64,000 nt of DNA from Clonostachys chloroleuca (taxonomy: Eukaryota > Ascomycota > Sordariomycetes > Hypocreales > Bionectriaceae): the NCBI GenBank assembly GCA_037952775.1, contig JBANAY010000003.1, positions 35,650,001 through 35,714,000 of the forward strand, in the 5' to 3' direction. A model generated the notes under the pieces. That model was not told where the DNA came from. It saw only the letters and a program-made list of their open reading frames with translations, and did no database searches. Made by a program: the position numbers and the translations under genes. How positions within the stretch are numbered: the first letter of the stretch is position 1; every line of letters begins with the position of its first letter. Shown piece after piece: positions 1 through 10,788 of this stretch.

Positions 1-196
1 GATTAGAGCTGGGCAACTACTAGATAAAATTCATTTTTGGGTAGAAGCACATAGAAGGCAAAAAAAAGGACTTGCATCGTCAATCTTCATATCATTCACT
101 CTCAAACGCCTCCAAACCAATGCTACCTGCCACCAACCGACCCGCTACACACACCAACTACAACACCAAGATAAATTTGAAAACTTTGTGTCCATC
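1..196. other. Window edge and 3' flank of the HIT-protein gene
   Basis: No gene is recognised here. The stretch carries an A-rich run near 60-67 and should hold the 3' untranslated region of the minus-strand HIT gene that ends at 197. Confidence 0.4.
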
Positions 197-924
197 TTAA
201 ATCTTAGACTTGATCTCCTCAGCAAGGCTCTTGAGCTTGTCCATGTCAGGTTGCTGGGGGTTCCAGACAACGCCCAGGCCCTCGCTCTCGTTTGGCTTGG
301 GGATCTGGAAATTCGCACACAGTTAGCCTGTCACACATACACAGCTCGGGGCGTAGCCAGTCCGTCTTACCAAGTGAAAGTGGACCTGCGGCGCGATTAG
401 TTTCTGGACGGTCACAGCGGGGAATGAGCGAGGGAGAGAGGTCTCATTGACTTACGTGGTCCACCTCCTGGTGGGCGATTCTACCATTGTTCTGAAGCAC
501 GTTGTAGTCAATGGCGCCAGAGGCAGTCGCAATCTTCTTGAGGACGGGCTGCCGAGTATACCAGTTAGCTTAGCTGTGTACTTAACACCATCTCGAGGGA
601 ACTAACCAGGAGCTCAGTCAGAGAATCATCGGGGATATCGGTCAGCTTAGCACCGTGGTGCTTGGGGATGACGAGCTGTTGCTTTCATCAGCCAATTGAT
701 CCAGCCGAGAGCAGTCAAGCGAGGAGCTCTGAATAGCTTTAACACCTACCGCATGGCCCTTGCTAAGAGGACCAATGTCGAGGAAGGCAAAGGTCTTGTC
801 GCTCTCAAAAAGCTTGAAGGATGGGATTTCTCCTGTAGACCAGTCAGCACGGCATGTTTATTGCCCGTCAAAGATATGAGTATGAAGTACCCTTGATGAT
901 ACGACAGAAGATGCAAGCGGCCAT
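197..924 (-). CDS. hnt1: HIT-family nucleotide phosphoramidase (HINT/Hnt1-like), six exons
   Basis: Minus-strand gene that I assembled from six exons: 924-891, 832-750, 675-607, 548-456, 384-370 and 304-197. All introns are GT...AG and 58-74 nt long, and the spliced frame is open for 133 residues, the usual HINT size. The N-terminus MAACIFCRIIKG carries the CxxC-type start of HINT proteins. It is followed by FAFLDIGPLSKGHALVIPKHHG and the catalytic histidine triad in DHVHFHLIPKP. HINT enzymes hydrolyse nucleoside 5'-phosphoramidates such as AMP-lysine in the cytosol or nucleus; that role is family knowledge. The triad histidines are mostly encoded by the 15-nt fifth exon. The start was chosen because the first exon splices in frame to the conserved GEIPSFKLFE segment. 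The gene diverges from mog1 across about 1.2 kb. Confidence 0.9.
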
Positions 925-2111
925 GGCGAAAGACGCAATGCGATCAATTGAAATTGAAAGATGGTTTGGTGTGAAGGATAGATGGAAAAGAAATGAAAAA
1001 AAGTAAAGGAAGATCCGTAGACGGTGAAGGGATTAAATATTGGGTGCCTGAAAAGGTAAGGTATTAACATGCAGCAATGTCTCCAAGAAGCGGGACTGGC
1101 GCTCGTTGTTCTGAGGGGTTGTGAGACAACATTGACGGCATCTGAATTTGGGGACCCATATGAATGGGGATATATAAGTTAAAAAAAAAGCTTGGCTCAG
1201 TAGGAGTGGGACCTTCCATCGAACTCACCTCTTGCCTTTTACCAGATGTGACCGTGGAATTGGCCCAATTGACTCCATTCACCTAATCTTTGGAACCTTA
1301 CGAGCCGAGGCTAGCCTCAGTGTTCGATTTTGCTTCGCGCAGTTTTTTTTTTATCTTTTTCTTTTCTTTTTCTCATTTCCTTGGCTAGCTGCTAGGTGGG
1401 GTGACATGTCGTCATTAATGTCTCTTTTCATTTCTATTCTTCTTGAAGAGGAGGAGACAACAGAAAAGTGCAATGCCGGGGAACGCCTACTTGCGCTACG
1501 CCTCTTTGTATCACAACAGCTAGGAGGAATTCGTAGGTATAGCTCAACCAAGCTCGATCGATCTAGTAGTAGTTCACGGGTATATCTAATTATTTAGGGC
1601 CTCTACATGGCTATACCTCATTATTCACCTCCCATCTACCTCTTGTTAGTGTTCATATCCCATCGAGGTCTCTCTGCTTCTTCCTGTGAGCAGCTGCAAT
1701 GGCAGCCTACCTACCCTGCTTGCGCCATGTCCCACAAAAGGTGGCGTGCATCAGTGTGCTTCCGCTTGTGCATATTTGCATGCATTGATTGGTAGTATTA
1801 TTGCCAGTCGTTGGTCGAGCGAGCGTTGGGCGTCGGGGACTATCGTCATCGTACCCCGCCACATGATTACATCCCACCAAGTAGCTCGGGCGCAACGAGG
1901 CTCAGCCATCTCATTGTCTACGGCGCTGCATGCACCTCTTTTGCGACAACCATCTCCCCAAAGTGCAATCGCCACATCCAGTCTGCCTTCTCCAACGATT
2001 TACACCCCTCCTGTTTCCTCTTCCTCGAGGAAGCGACTTCAATCAGCATCAGAACAAGCTTGCTCAGCTATCGCGCAGCCCACTCAACAGACCAACCGTT
2101 GATCGTGAAAA
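925..2111. other. Divergent intergenic region between the HIT gene and mog1
   Basis: No convincing coding exon is seen. The open frames are short and overlap without similarity to anything I recognise. It must contain both 5' regions. A T-rich tract lies at about 1343-1376, and the 100 bases before 2112 are rich in pyrimidines and splice-like sequence typical of a fungal leader. Confidence 0.5.
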
Positions 2112-2866
2112 ATGACCGAGTTCAGAAGTACCCCTCTGTACGGCGGCGCAATCGTCGCCGACCTGCCCGAGCACTTCGCAGACGTGAGGTAAGACGTCCC
2201 CCGCGCTTTCGCAAATTTCAGCGAGAACTGGACTAACAGCGGGCGGCTGCGCAGCAAAATCCGACAAGTCCCGGACAACCAGGAGGTCTGGATCGACGAG
2301 GACGGCTTCACTAGCATCATCTTCGACATCACCGAGCGCGTGGGCGAGCCTGGGTCCGGACCCGAGATCGACGGCCGAGCCATGACGACGCACCTCGAGG
2401 ATCTCGTCGGCGACGACAGGGATACCCTCAAGATCTGGAACACGGCCGAGACCGAGTTTACCCGCCTGGAGTATGTTGAAACCTCTGATCTAAGCTTTTG
2501 AGCTCTGTACTTGTGTCGCATGCCGTTCTTTTTCGCTCCTTGGCTGACATGTTCTGTTCTTCTAGAGAGGGGATTCCCGCCTATACTCTCATCTCAACCC
2601 AGTCGCCCAAGGTAGGCGCGTCCAAGGAGGGTAGCTCATCCCCCGACTTCACCGCGATCATCATGACCATCATCCGTCTCGAGAAACAGAAGACAGACAT
2701 TCTCATCACGGTCAACGTGCCCCACATCAAGGGCGAATACGACGAGGAGGATGTCGACCTCGAGCTGGGTAAGCAGGGTAAGCTCATCGGAGACGCCGTT
2801 GAGTACTCGGCGCGCATTTGGCAGAGCTTCAAAATCAAGGATTGGAGCCTCTTTGGAAGCGTATAG
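2112..2866 (+). CDS. mog1: Ran GTPase-binding protein Mog1
   Basis: Three exons, 2112-2188, 2255-2470 and 2566-2866, join in frame to give 197 residues, close to the family length. The start MTEFRSTPLYGGAIVADLP matches the Mog1 N-terminus (F-x-x-x-x-L-[FY]-G-G-A). The middle has DNQEVWIDEDGFTSIIFDI and the end has the YSARIWQSFKIKDWSLFG strand typical of the fold. Mog1 binds Ran/Gsp1, promotes nucleotide release and supports nuclear protein import. The N-terminal exon is short, and its junction (GAG|GTAAGA ... GCAG|CAAAATC) restores VSKIRQVPDN. Its 3' end faces the GCNA-like gene tail-to-tail with about 300 bp between stops. The protein family is certain from sequence; the import role is family knowledge. 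Confidence 0.93.
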
Positions 2867-3162
2867 GTATCTAGCCGGTGGTGAAGGGAATCATGTGTTT
2901 TGCGCCTGCTAAATTGAAGCGCCATCTCAGAGAAGAATGTTTCGATCAATGAAGTGACGAATGAATAAATGAATCAGAGCACAATTACTTGTCTTCGTCC
3001 GATTTGAAGTTCTAAATGATAATTAAAAAGATGAAAAAAGACAGCCAATGCGCCGGGGGAGGATCATGTCAACCAACATGATCCTGACCTATCTCAAAAT
3101 ACAGTCTAAATAATACCCCAACCCAACGCCTAACAATGCACTGGATGTGAAGACGCACGGGT

Positions 3163-5277
3163 CTACAAAGTCAATTCTATCACCCGAGTATCCTCCTCCA
3201 TCGTGATAGTCTCATCCTCAACTGTTTTACACTCCTCCTCCTCCTCCTGCTCTGGCTTGCTCCGAGACTTTTGCGCCCACATTTCGGCGACCATCTTCAT
3301 GATCTCCTTCTGAGGGACACCGGGGTTCTGCTCCTTTACAATCTTCATGTTGAGCTTGAGGAAGTTCTGGTACTCGCTCGGCTTGCTTGCGGCTCGGGGC
3401 ACGGGCTTGATCTGCTTCAGCTCGCTCTTGCAAGTCCCGCATCGGTGCTTGGACGGGTTGATGCTCTTGGAGTGACGCTTGTACGTCGCGGCGCAGCTAG
3501 AGCATTCCCAGATGTACTTGAAGTCAATCTCGTAGGTGTGCTTGGTGGTGACCTTGATTCCCCTGTCGCTAAATACGCGAGAGCACTTTGCAGCCCAGAC
3601 CTTGAACTCCTTGCCGTGGGGGTTGTTGGTGATGCCATTCACCATGAAGTTGGCCAAGTGGCAGAACTCGTGGGCGAGCGTGTTGAGAAGCTTGTCTTCA
3701 TCAGTGATCACCTTCTCGGCCAGCTCGATAGAAGCGTGATGCTTATAGATCACATCTAATACGGTACCGTCCGCCTTCTTTGTCTTGATGGTGTCGCGTT
3801 TCCATTTGGCCTGGCCGGCTGTCGTGTTGAGTGTCCTGGACCAATTCAACTTCACGCCGCCGGTAGATGCAGCAAGCTCTTCAATCTTTCCATCGGTGAT
3901 CTTGGTATCCAGTTCTTTCAGGAAAGCGCTCGCCAGTGCTTGCTTCGCGTCGTCGAAAGTCTTCTTCTCCTTTTTCGTGGGGCTTGCCTTGACCGGACTT
4001 GTAATCCGAAAAGGCAGATCAAGTTTCCGCGGAGAATACTGGTCATTCCAGCTGTTGACAACCTCGGCATTCCAGAAGGCATCCGTGCTTTCTCTGTGTG
4101 GGGTTTGGGGGATGCGCGCTCGCTTAGTGGGAGAAACCAAGCCCTTGGTCCGTGACGGCTTCGTTGGCGTTTCGGGGGGAGTGCTTGGTGCGTCCTTGGA
4201 GGGCGCCTTGTTCTCCTCGTCAGACCATTCAGCCATGCCTAGATTCAACTTGCCGAGCTCGTCGGCAAGGTCCAAAGGCTCTTTCGAAGCAACTTGTACT
4301 TGGGTGTTTTTCTTAAGTGCCTTGTCTTGCTGTCCATGCCGAGGAACAACCAAAACGTTTGCTTGCTTGGGTGAAAGAACCGACGTCTCAACATTCTGAT
4401 ATTTTGTCACCCTCACGCCCGAAGCTTGCTTTTTGGTACGTGTGGAAGACTGTGCGAAGTTTGAAACTGTGACATCCTCGTCATCGCTTGCATCAAACTC
4501 TGAATCTGAGGTCTCCTTGTAAGGGGATTCAGCTTCCGTAATTGTTTCATCAGTGCTTGATTGATCATCGTCTAGAGCGTTAACGGTGTCGTCCTCATCC
4601 TCATCCTGATCCTCGACTTCCTGTTCCTGCTCAATTACGCTAGCAGAGAAAAGATCTTGGGCAAGCTGCGCATCAAGGAGATCCTGGTCTTCATCCACCG
4701 TTTCGTCGACGGTGAGTTCTGAAGAAACAGTGGCGTCAGGAGACCCAGAGCGTGACCCCTGAGAAACAAAAGTTTGGTTGCCTCCAAGTAGACTTTGTCC
4801 AAGATAATCGTCCACATTAAATGATGAATCATTGCCATCATCGGAATCAGAATCCTGTTGCCGGGCTGCAATGATCTTGGGTGCTCGAAGGCGAAGTCTT
4901 CGAGTAGTGGCGGGTGGAGAGATATCCTCATCATCAAAGATTGAAGGTTGTAATAATGAGCCAGCCTTCCTCTTGATGGGAGATTTCTTAGGAGGAGACT
5001 TCTTGGTAGGAGACTTCTTGGGTGAGCCTAGTAACTGCTCCGGGTCGCATTTCTGGAACAGAGCATTGGCGGCAAGGCCGCCACCGCCATCCAGACGGCG
5101 AACTCTGCGAGGCTTTGAGGCCGACTTGGGTACGAGCATCTTGCTCGGGGATTTGGCGGGTGATGATTCTCGCGTTGAGACTATTTTTCTGTTCGATAAG
5201 CCACTACGCTTTGAGAGCAGATCTGGACTTGGCAGCTCTCCTTCACTGTCTGACAGACAGTCGGCGAGATGTGACAT
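3163..5277 (-). CDS. GCNA/SprT-type metalloprotease with acidic disordered N-terminus
   Basis: Uninterrupted frame of 704 residues. Residues 1 to about 430 are low-complexity, rich in Ser/Pro/Lys basic repeats (SPTKKSPPKKSP) and then acidic Asp/Glu stretches. A SprT-like protease domain follows, with zinc-binding HEFCH at 536-540 and a third likely ligand at His554. A zinc ribbon follows with Cys592, Cys595, Cys613 and Cys616. An HMG-box-like segment spans about 629-670 (SEYQNFLKLNMKIVKEQNPG...). This order (acidic IDR, SprT, zinc ribbon, HMG-like) is that of GCNA/ACRC proteins, which proteolyse DNA-protein crosslinks in the nucleus. The last residues, DTRVIELTL, resemble a SUMO-interacting motif, a feature of GCNA and Wss1-type repair proteases. 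The start is the first ATG of the frame and no intron is needed. Function is inferred from the domain order. Confidence 0.85.
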   Translation of the reverse strand: MSHLADCLSDSEGELPSPDLLSKRSGLSNRKIVSTRESSPAKSPSKMLVPKSASKPRRVRRLDGGGGLAANALFQKCDPEQLLGSPKKSPTKKSPPKKSPIKRKAGSLLQPSIFDDEDISPPATTRRLRLRAPKIIAARQQDSDSDDGNDSSFNVDDYLGQSLLGGNQTFVSQGSRSGSPDATVSSELTVDETVDEDQDLLDAQLAQDLFSASVIEQEQEVEDQDEDEDDTVNALDDDQSSTDETITEAESPYKETSDSEFDASDDEDVTVSNFAQSSTRTKKQASGVRVTKYQNVETSVLSPKQANVLVVPRHGQQDKALKKNTQVQVASKEPLDLADELGKLNLGMAEWSDEENKAPSKDAPSTPPETPTKPSRTKGLVSPTKRARIPQTPHRESTDAFWNAEVVNSWNDQYSPRKLDLPFRITSPVKASPTKKEKKTFDDAKQALASAFLKELDTKITDGKIEELAASTGGVKLNWSRTLNTTAGQAKWKRDTIKTKKADGTVLDVIYKHHASIELAEKVITDEDKLLNTLAHEFCHLANFMVNGITNNPHGKEFKVWAAKCSRVFSDRGIKVTTKHTYEIDFKYIWECSSCAATYKRHSKSINPSKHRCGTCKSELKQIKPVPRAASKPSEYQNFLKLNMKIVKEQNPGVPQKEIMKMVAEMWAQKSRSKPEQEEEEECKTVEDETITMEEDTRVIELTL

Positions 5278-6164
5278 TGTGAAGGATAGAAGAAGGTGCT
5301 AGGGATATTAGAATGAGTATTATCAGTCAGTATGGTATGTTTGCGGAATGTGAGACAGGGTTGTGGTCTGTAGGAGAAAGTGATATTAATGCACTTTGTT
5401 GTTTGAGGGTTCACCGAGTCCTCTTTGGTACTGCTAAGTCATTGTCCTTCTGTTGTCACAGCAACCGCCCTACCCCTTTCAAAAGTGCCTACCCTATACC
5501 AATGATCGACCTCCAACAATCGAGAGCGTCAAAGCCACTTATCCCTTTCCGAACATCAGAAAACTTTGTAAATTACCTAACTACTAATTAACCTATTGTC
5601 ACTGTAGGCTACGCGGTCCCGTGTTTCTATATTTTGCAGTGATGGCTAATTTTTCTTTGTTGTGAGGTTTGTGCATGTGAATTGTCGATCGCTAGCTTGG
5701 CCTTTTTCCAGGTCAATTCATGCATGAAAAAGGATGTTTCGCATGGTTGATCGCTAGAAAATATTTGCTCCTCGAATTCTAACGGAATCATATTAATTGC
5801 GAGAAACAAAGAACTCGTGTCCGAATAGAGGCGTTACGTACACGACGCTGTCACTACCATCCGTATATGGATGAGTTAAACGTTGACTCATCCAGCCACA
5901 GCACAAGTCAATGATTACAATATGAGCATTGAGGAAATTTCCATTACAAAGTCAGTAGGAGATGTGGCTACTGCTAGAACAGTTTCTTCTCTCTTAGTAA
6001 CATTAATGACCTTTCTCTTACCAGTTTCCTTTCCAGCATCTTTATGACAGGGCCCCATCAATAGGCTGGGGTAAATTAAAAGACGAAACTGGCCTTGAAT
6101 GAGTAAATAGATTGCCGTCTGACTGCAACTTATTCATTTGCAACGAAGCGTCTATTATGCGTAT
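5278..6164. other. Upstream region of the GCNA-like gene; no gene seen
   Basis: The first part should be the promoter of the minus-strand gene ending at 5277. From about 5600 the DNA becomes AT-rich and its open frames are short. I recognise nothing in it. Confidence 0.4.
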
Positions 6165-6725
6165 CTACGTTTGCATGCTGGGATGCATCTCGCCGGCTTT
6201 TGCTCTCAAGAGAAGCCATCCTTCTCCGTGATGAGTGCAGGCAGCTCGACACCGAGGAGCGTGTTGTTGATGCTGTTACGGCTGAAGATATTGCCGAAAC
6301 TGCCGGCAACGACGAGAGGAATTGTTTTGCTTAGATGACGGTCGTAGCCTACTGTCTTAAGAATCCCTGGGTTCAGTTAGCAATCACTCTCCGCAAGATT
6401 ACAAGCGAAGATCTTAAATAGCCAAAATTGAAGCCTGCTACCAGTATGCCACCAGCCTCGGCTGTCGTGCGGCATTCGGCATCGTAGTTCTCCATGCGCA
6501 CCTTGGCCATTATATCCTTGGGAACATTATCCTGGCAGGTGTATTTGCCCTGTAGCGTGCCCAGTTAATTGTGCTTGTTTTCAGAAATTTGGGGGTTAAA
6601 ACCTACGGATAGACTCCATTAGTGTTGATGTTATCCTTATTACAGAAGACGATTTTACCCTAAATACTTTCATGAAAGTCAGGGAGAATTTCAGTTAAAG
6701 CTTCATCTTTCGGCGCGTCAGATCA
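6165..6725 (-). pseudogene. Decayed homoaconitase (Lys4-type) C-terminal fragment
   Basis: On the minus strand, several short segments in different frames match the C-terminal swivel domain of fungal homoaconitase in the correct order. They are a piece reading DEALTEILPDFHESI near 6665-6710, GKIVFCNKDNINTNGVYP near 6608-6660, [20 protein letters not shown] and [12 protein letters not shown] between about 6425 and 6550, and [20 protein letters not shown] plus TLLGVELP between about 6240 and 6330. The expected CGSSRE active-site motif after GFNFG is destroyed. There are in-frame stops and frame changes between the segments, and no N-terminal two-thirds is visible. Homoaconitase acts in the alpha-aminoadipate pathway of lysine synthesis, and a functional copy is presumably elsewhere. 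This is therefore a gene relic, not a working gene. Confidence 0.78.
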
Positions 6726-9700
6726 GCACATAGTTTCCACCAAGGTGACAAAAAAACCAGTCTTGGCTGTGGGATCGTGGTGATACGTGACTCTGACTGC
6801 ATACTTCACTGTGACTAAAAATACTTGCACCGGTAGAGTTATGGGCTTTCATTTCTATTCTCCCAATAAGAACCTAGTGTAAGAAGCCTGCCTTGACCAT
6901 GCTCATTCCGATTTCCATCAAATCAATCACGAGGATTGCAGGCCCTGAGGTGCGCCTCTCTGGAAAATAAGAGTTGACAGGAGGCATTCAACGACGAAGT
7001 AGATGTTTTCGACCTAAAATTATCTCGATCATGGCACGCCTCCTTTCATCATGGCAGAAGGCGGTCGATATGGTGTATTCTGGCGAAAGAGCTTGGGTGT
7101 AATGTCAAATTTGACTCACGAACGACTCTTTCGAAACAAATCAAGTCAACATGCACGGAGAAACTACCCGTTTGTCTCGTCGCAGAGGTTCCTAGCTACT
7201 CGTTTAGGACTGATTAAACATAACTTCACATACGTGCCCTTTTGCTGTGAATATAGGAAATCCAGGATCAGTTACATGTGGAAAACGGTGCAATTGGGTT
7301 TTCAAAAAAAAAAAAAAAATCAAAAAAAATCAAGGGTCCTACCCGAAACCCAAATACCTAGGAGACACAAAAAGAAGCTATTAAAGTCAATTCAAAATTA
7401 GACCGTACTAGATTTGCTGACATAGAAACTGATTTAAGAATGTAGTGGGAATCCAGCTTTACTGCTTCACACAACGTTTGTTCAACACACAACGGCACAA
7501 TAGTTTATGATATTGACTGGCCTCTGACAATTGAAGTTAGCTGAGAGAGTTTTGAACTGTATCGGTGCAGACATATGAGTATCTTGATTTCAGCCACGCA
7601 TTGCGGAAAAACTGAAGCGCTTAATGTTCCTACATTGATAACCGTAGATGATCGATCGTATACCAACCGCCTGGCAGCCAAGTTGCTACGTTCAGTCACA
7701 TTGGGTACGATGCGTTTCACCATCCACTTGGGATGTCGTTTACTCTTTTGGCCCAACGGCTTGGCGTTCGGAATAGTTGTAAGTAAAGAATACTACCAAC
7801 AATACATGCTAAAAAGTACATAAGGTACACTTTATAAAGCTATCCTAAATTGCAGTGTAGTTATGGCTGTTACTAATGATAGTGTCGCCAATACACTGTG
7901 AAGAGAATCTAATTTATTCACGGAGATAAGACTTGGGATAAGGTCGTATACCTCTCACGTACCCTGACATGTTCCTTAATGGAGTGGATGGGTAAGCAAG
8001 CTCGCTCCACCAACGTCGCACTATCGAAGGGAGGCCTAAACTCTTAGTGGGTAGCAGAAAGTACCTGCCATGTACCTTGAAATTATGCAAACGTGCACAA
8101 ATTACATTAAGTAACGCAGCACGTAGCTCAAAGCGGCGACCGGTTTCGAGCTTTGACCACTGGAATTGAGTTTATGCACGACAGGGCGCCGCGTGTCATG
8201 GAGCTCATCAGAGTGGCTTGAAGGTGGGAGCTATTGGCTTGCATCCCAGTGGATTCATCGGTGATGAAGAGGCTTTCATTCTGGGAGTCCACAATTAGAG
8301 GAAGCAATAGATTTGACATGGTAATGGCAATCTCGTACTGCGAAGCTCCGCCACCATCTCTGGAAACTGGCTTGGACTTCCGCGGACAGCAAGTATACGA
8401 TGTGTTCGTGGTAGAAGCTGAAAAGACAGTGTGAACATGCGCGATACGCCAAAGTTGAATTCTGCAGCTCCACGTCGATAGGCCCAGATGAGCACCCTCC
8501 TAACCAATTCACCTGCTAGGGGCTGGTTGGCTCCCAGTGATAGGACAAGTGTCAAATACGTCACAGTAAAAATATCCGGAGGTTTAGGGTCACACTGTAC
8601 CTATTCCATACTGGCTTCTGCCATTGAGTTGCATGACAGCTAATTTGCCTCGGCGGCGGCGGTCCACTACAGCCCGAGAGATACGCCTGCTTCCCAAAAT
8701 GTAAAATACAGTATGCTTCGGATGAGATGAACGGAGGGAAGGTTGTGTCAGAGATCAAGATTAGAACACTGGCCCCAGCACCTCCCACGATCCGTCCATC
8801 ATCTTTTGCCGGACACTCTAATGCAGGCCATCAGAGTACACACAAGTATTCGACAAGTACTCGACCCAACAACACCTTCCTAGTGGTTGCGCGGGAGATT
8901 TAAGGCAGTCCAGTAAGCTTGAAGAGAAGGGGGAAAGGTGCGTGAACGCCGGTAGCATGGCAACATGGGAATCTGACAACGCTCTGATCGAATCGCGGAT
9001 CGGTGGGATGGATGTCTTCGTGTGGATGCAGGACTTCAGGAGGCAGGCCCAGTTTCCCCTGAGAAACGCAGCAAGTGTGAAATAGTCCCCACCCCTGTGC
9101 CCACCCGGGTTCTCCGGGAGTGCAGACATGCCCTGGCACAGCGAAGCATTGCATTTCAAAGCAGAGATGCATGTCTTTGTTTGGGCGCGGGCATTCAGCA
9201 AGATGGGGCCTCGCTGAAAGGTCTCAGGACTCTCGCTGCTGCCCGGCAACGGCACATGTCCTTTGAAGCACCTTGCTTGCCTGCCATGCGCCATTCACGC
9301 CGCGCGCAACATGCGAGTTGGATGTGATTCGGGGATGAAAATGATCGTCGATGCCCTCTGATCGGGTCGCGTTGGCCTAAGATAGGACTTGCTGATGAAT
9401 CAGGCGGGTCAGTGCTGGGCGGCCTGAGAGGCAGCGGTGGTTATCGTGTCATGGCTGTGCTGGATGGATAATCTCCACTTGTTCCTGCCAGGGGCACGAC
9501 TCGCCTCCAATTAAATTGTGGCAAGATGGGTCTCAAGCTGACGCTGCAATCGGTCGGTGCCAGCACCCAGGATGAAGCGCAGCTGGACAGGGCGGGATGG
9601 AATGGACCTGGACGCCTCCCGCGGATGTCAATATGCACAGGCAGCCAAGGCAGGTCCCGCACGACGACAATGAAAATCAAGTTGGCATCGAAGCTCTCGC

Positions 9701-10788
9701 GAGGTAGGACCGTGACGTAGAGCGGCAGGTTGGGGAGAACGCGCGCTGGGTTTTCCTTGTTTTTCGGCACATCAGCAAAGGTGGTGGATAGGAGGATCCC
9801 TTCCACTCCTGAGATTCTTTTTTGCCTCCAGCCCCGTGTTATCCCCTACTCTCTGGCCTCTCAGCGACGCGACTTGAGATGGTGCGTCTCAGTGAGCGTG
9901 TGGAGCAGGTGTGGTGCAGCTTAAAATCCTTCTGTTGGTCCCAGGTACTTCGGGCATGTATCTTTTCCACAGCAAATCCGGGCCTCTGTGTGGCTGTCCC
10001 CATTTAGCATGCTGGTGGGCAGATGTAACGGCAAGGTATAGCATACGTAACTCCCACTCAACAGGTCCCGCCCACTAGGAACCGAAACGGGGCAACCAAC
10101 AAAGGGGCCGCATCCTCAGCCACCAAGCAGGTACTCCTACGAGCTGGTCCAACCTCCACCTCTTCCCTTGAATACCACTCTTTCCTGTATTTTCTTGCCC
10201 TTTTCCCAAACACACTTGGGGTTCTTGAAGATCAGGACCGTGTTTTTCTCCAGAGTGCACCACAGGGAGTCGATGGGTTGTCATTTCCACTCGCTACTGC
10301 TCTCTTCGCCATCTCTCTGTCTATCTGTTGCTTCTGTTTCGCTCCTTACGCATTAGCCGCTTTGCACCCAACACAGCATTGCCGCCAGAAAGGCAGGTTC
10401 ATTTTGGGCCGTATCACTCGTTCAGACCAAACTATCGTTTATCATCTCCTGCCTCGATCTGGTGTCAACATAGCGTGCTGAAAGTCGGACACGTCACTTC
10501 GCCATTGTGATCAAAACGCTCCCCGAGTTTTGCACTTCGACGCCGAGTTCATATCGATTCGCCCGTCTCGTTATTGGCGAATAATTCCATTCGACGTCTC
10601 CTCGACCGTATCGGCCGTATAATTATCAAATTTCATATTAGGATTGACCAAAGGTCACGGAAATTCTGTATTATAGGTCTATGCAAGCCGCACGGTACGT
10701 GTATAGCCCGTGGTGACTGGATCCCAATGATCCTCGGTACAGCTACTAATCCTGCTTTGACAGTGGTTCTTTATAAGCTATAGCAACC
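6726..10788. other. Gene-poor, partly AT-rich region and FKS1 upstream sequence
   Basis: No gene is supported. The sequence from about 6700 to 8100 is AT-rich with many stops. Short A runs lie at about 7306-7330. A minus-strand frame of about 80 codons (8128-8375) looks slightly protein-like but has no recognised domain. From about 10100 to 10788 the sequence is pyrimidine-rich in places and is likely promoter and 5' leader of the glucan synthase gene that starts at 10789. Confidence 0.45.
7304..7330 (+). repeat. A-rich homopolymer tract
   Basis: Two A runs (about 15 and 8 bases) are separated by TC. They could be a simple-sequence tract or the tail of an old retroposed sequence. I see no element or target-site duplication around them. 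Confidence 0.5.

Noticed and set aside
6885..6985. Minus-strand segment reading SYFPERRTSGPAILVIDLME as a further relic
   Set aside because: Open for about 35 codons but I could not match it to homoaconitase or any family with confidence.
7304..7330. A-tract as the tail of a retrotransposed homoaconitase copy
   Set aside because: The tract is on the plus strand, whereas the relic reads on the minus strand, so it is on the wrong side and in the wrong orientation to be its poly(A) tail.
8818..9294. 158-codon minus-strand frame in the gene-poor region
   Set aside because: No recognised motif, no plausible splice partners and overlaps a competing plus-strand frame.
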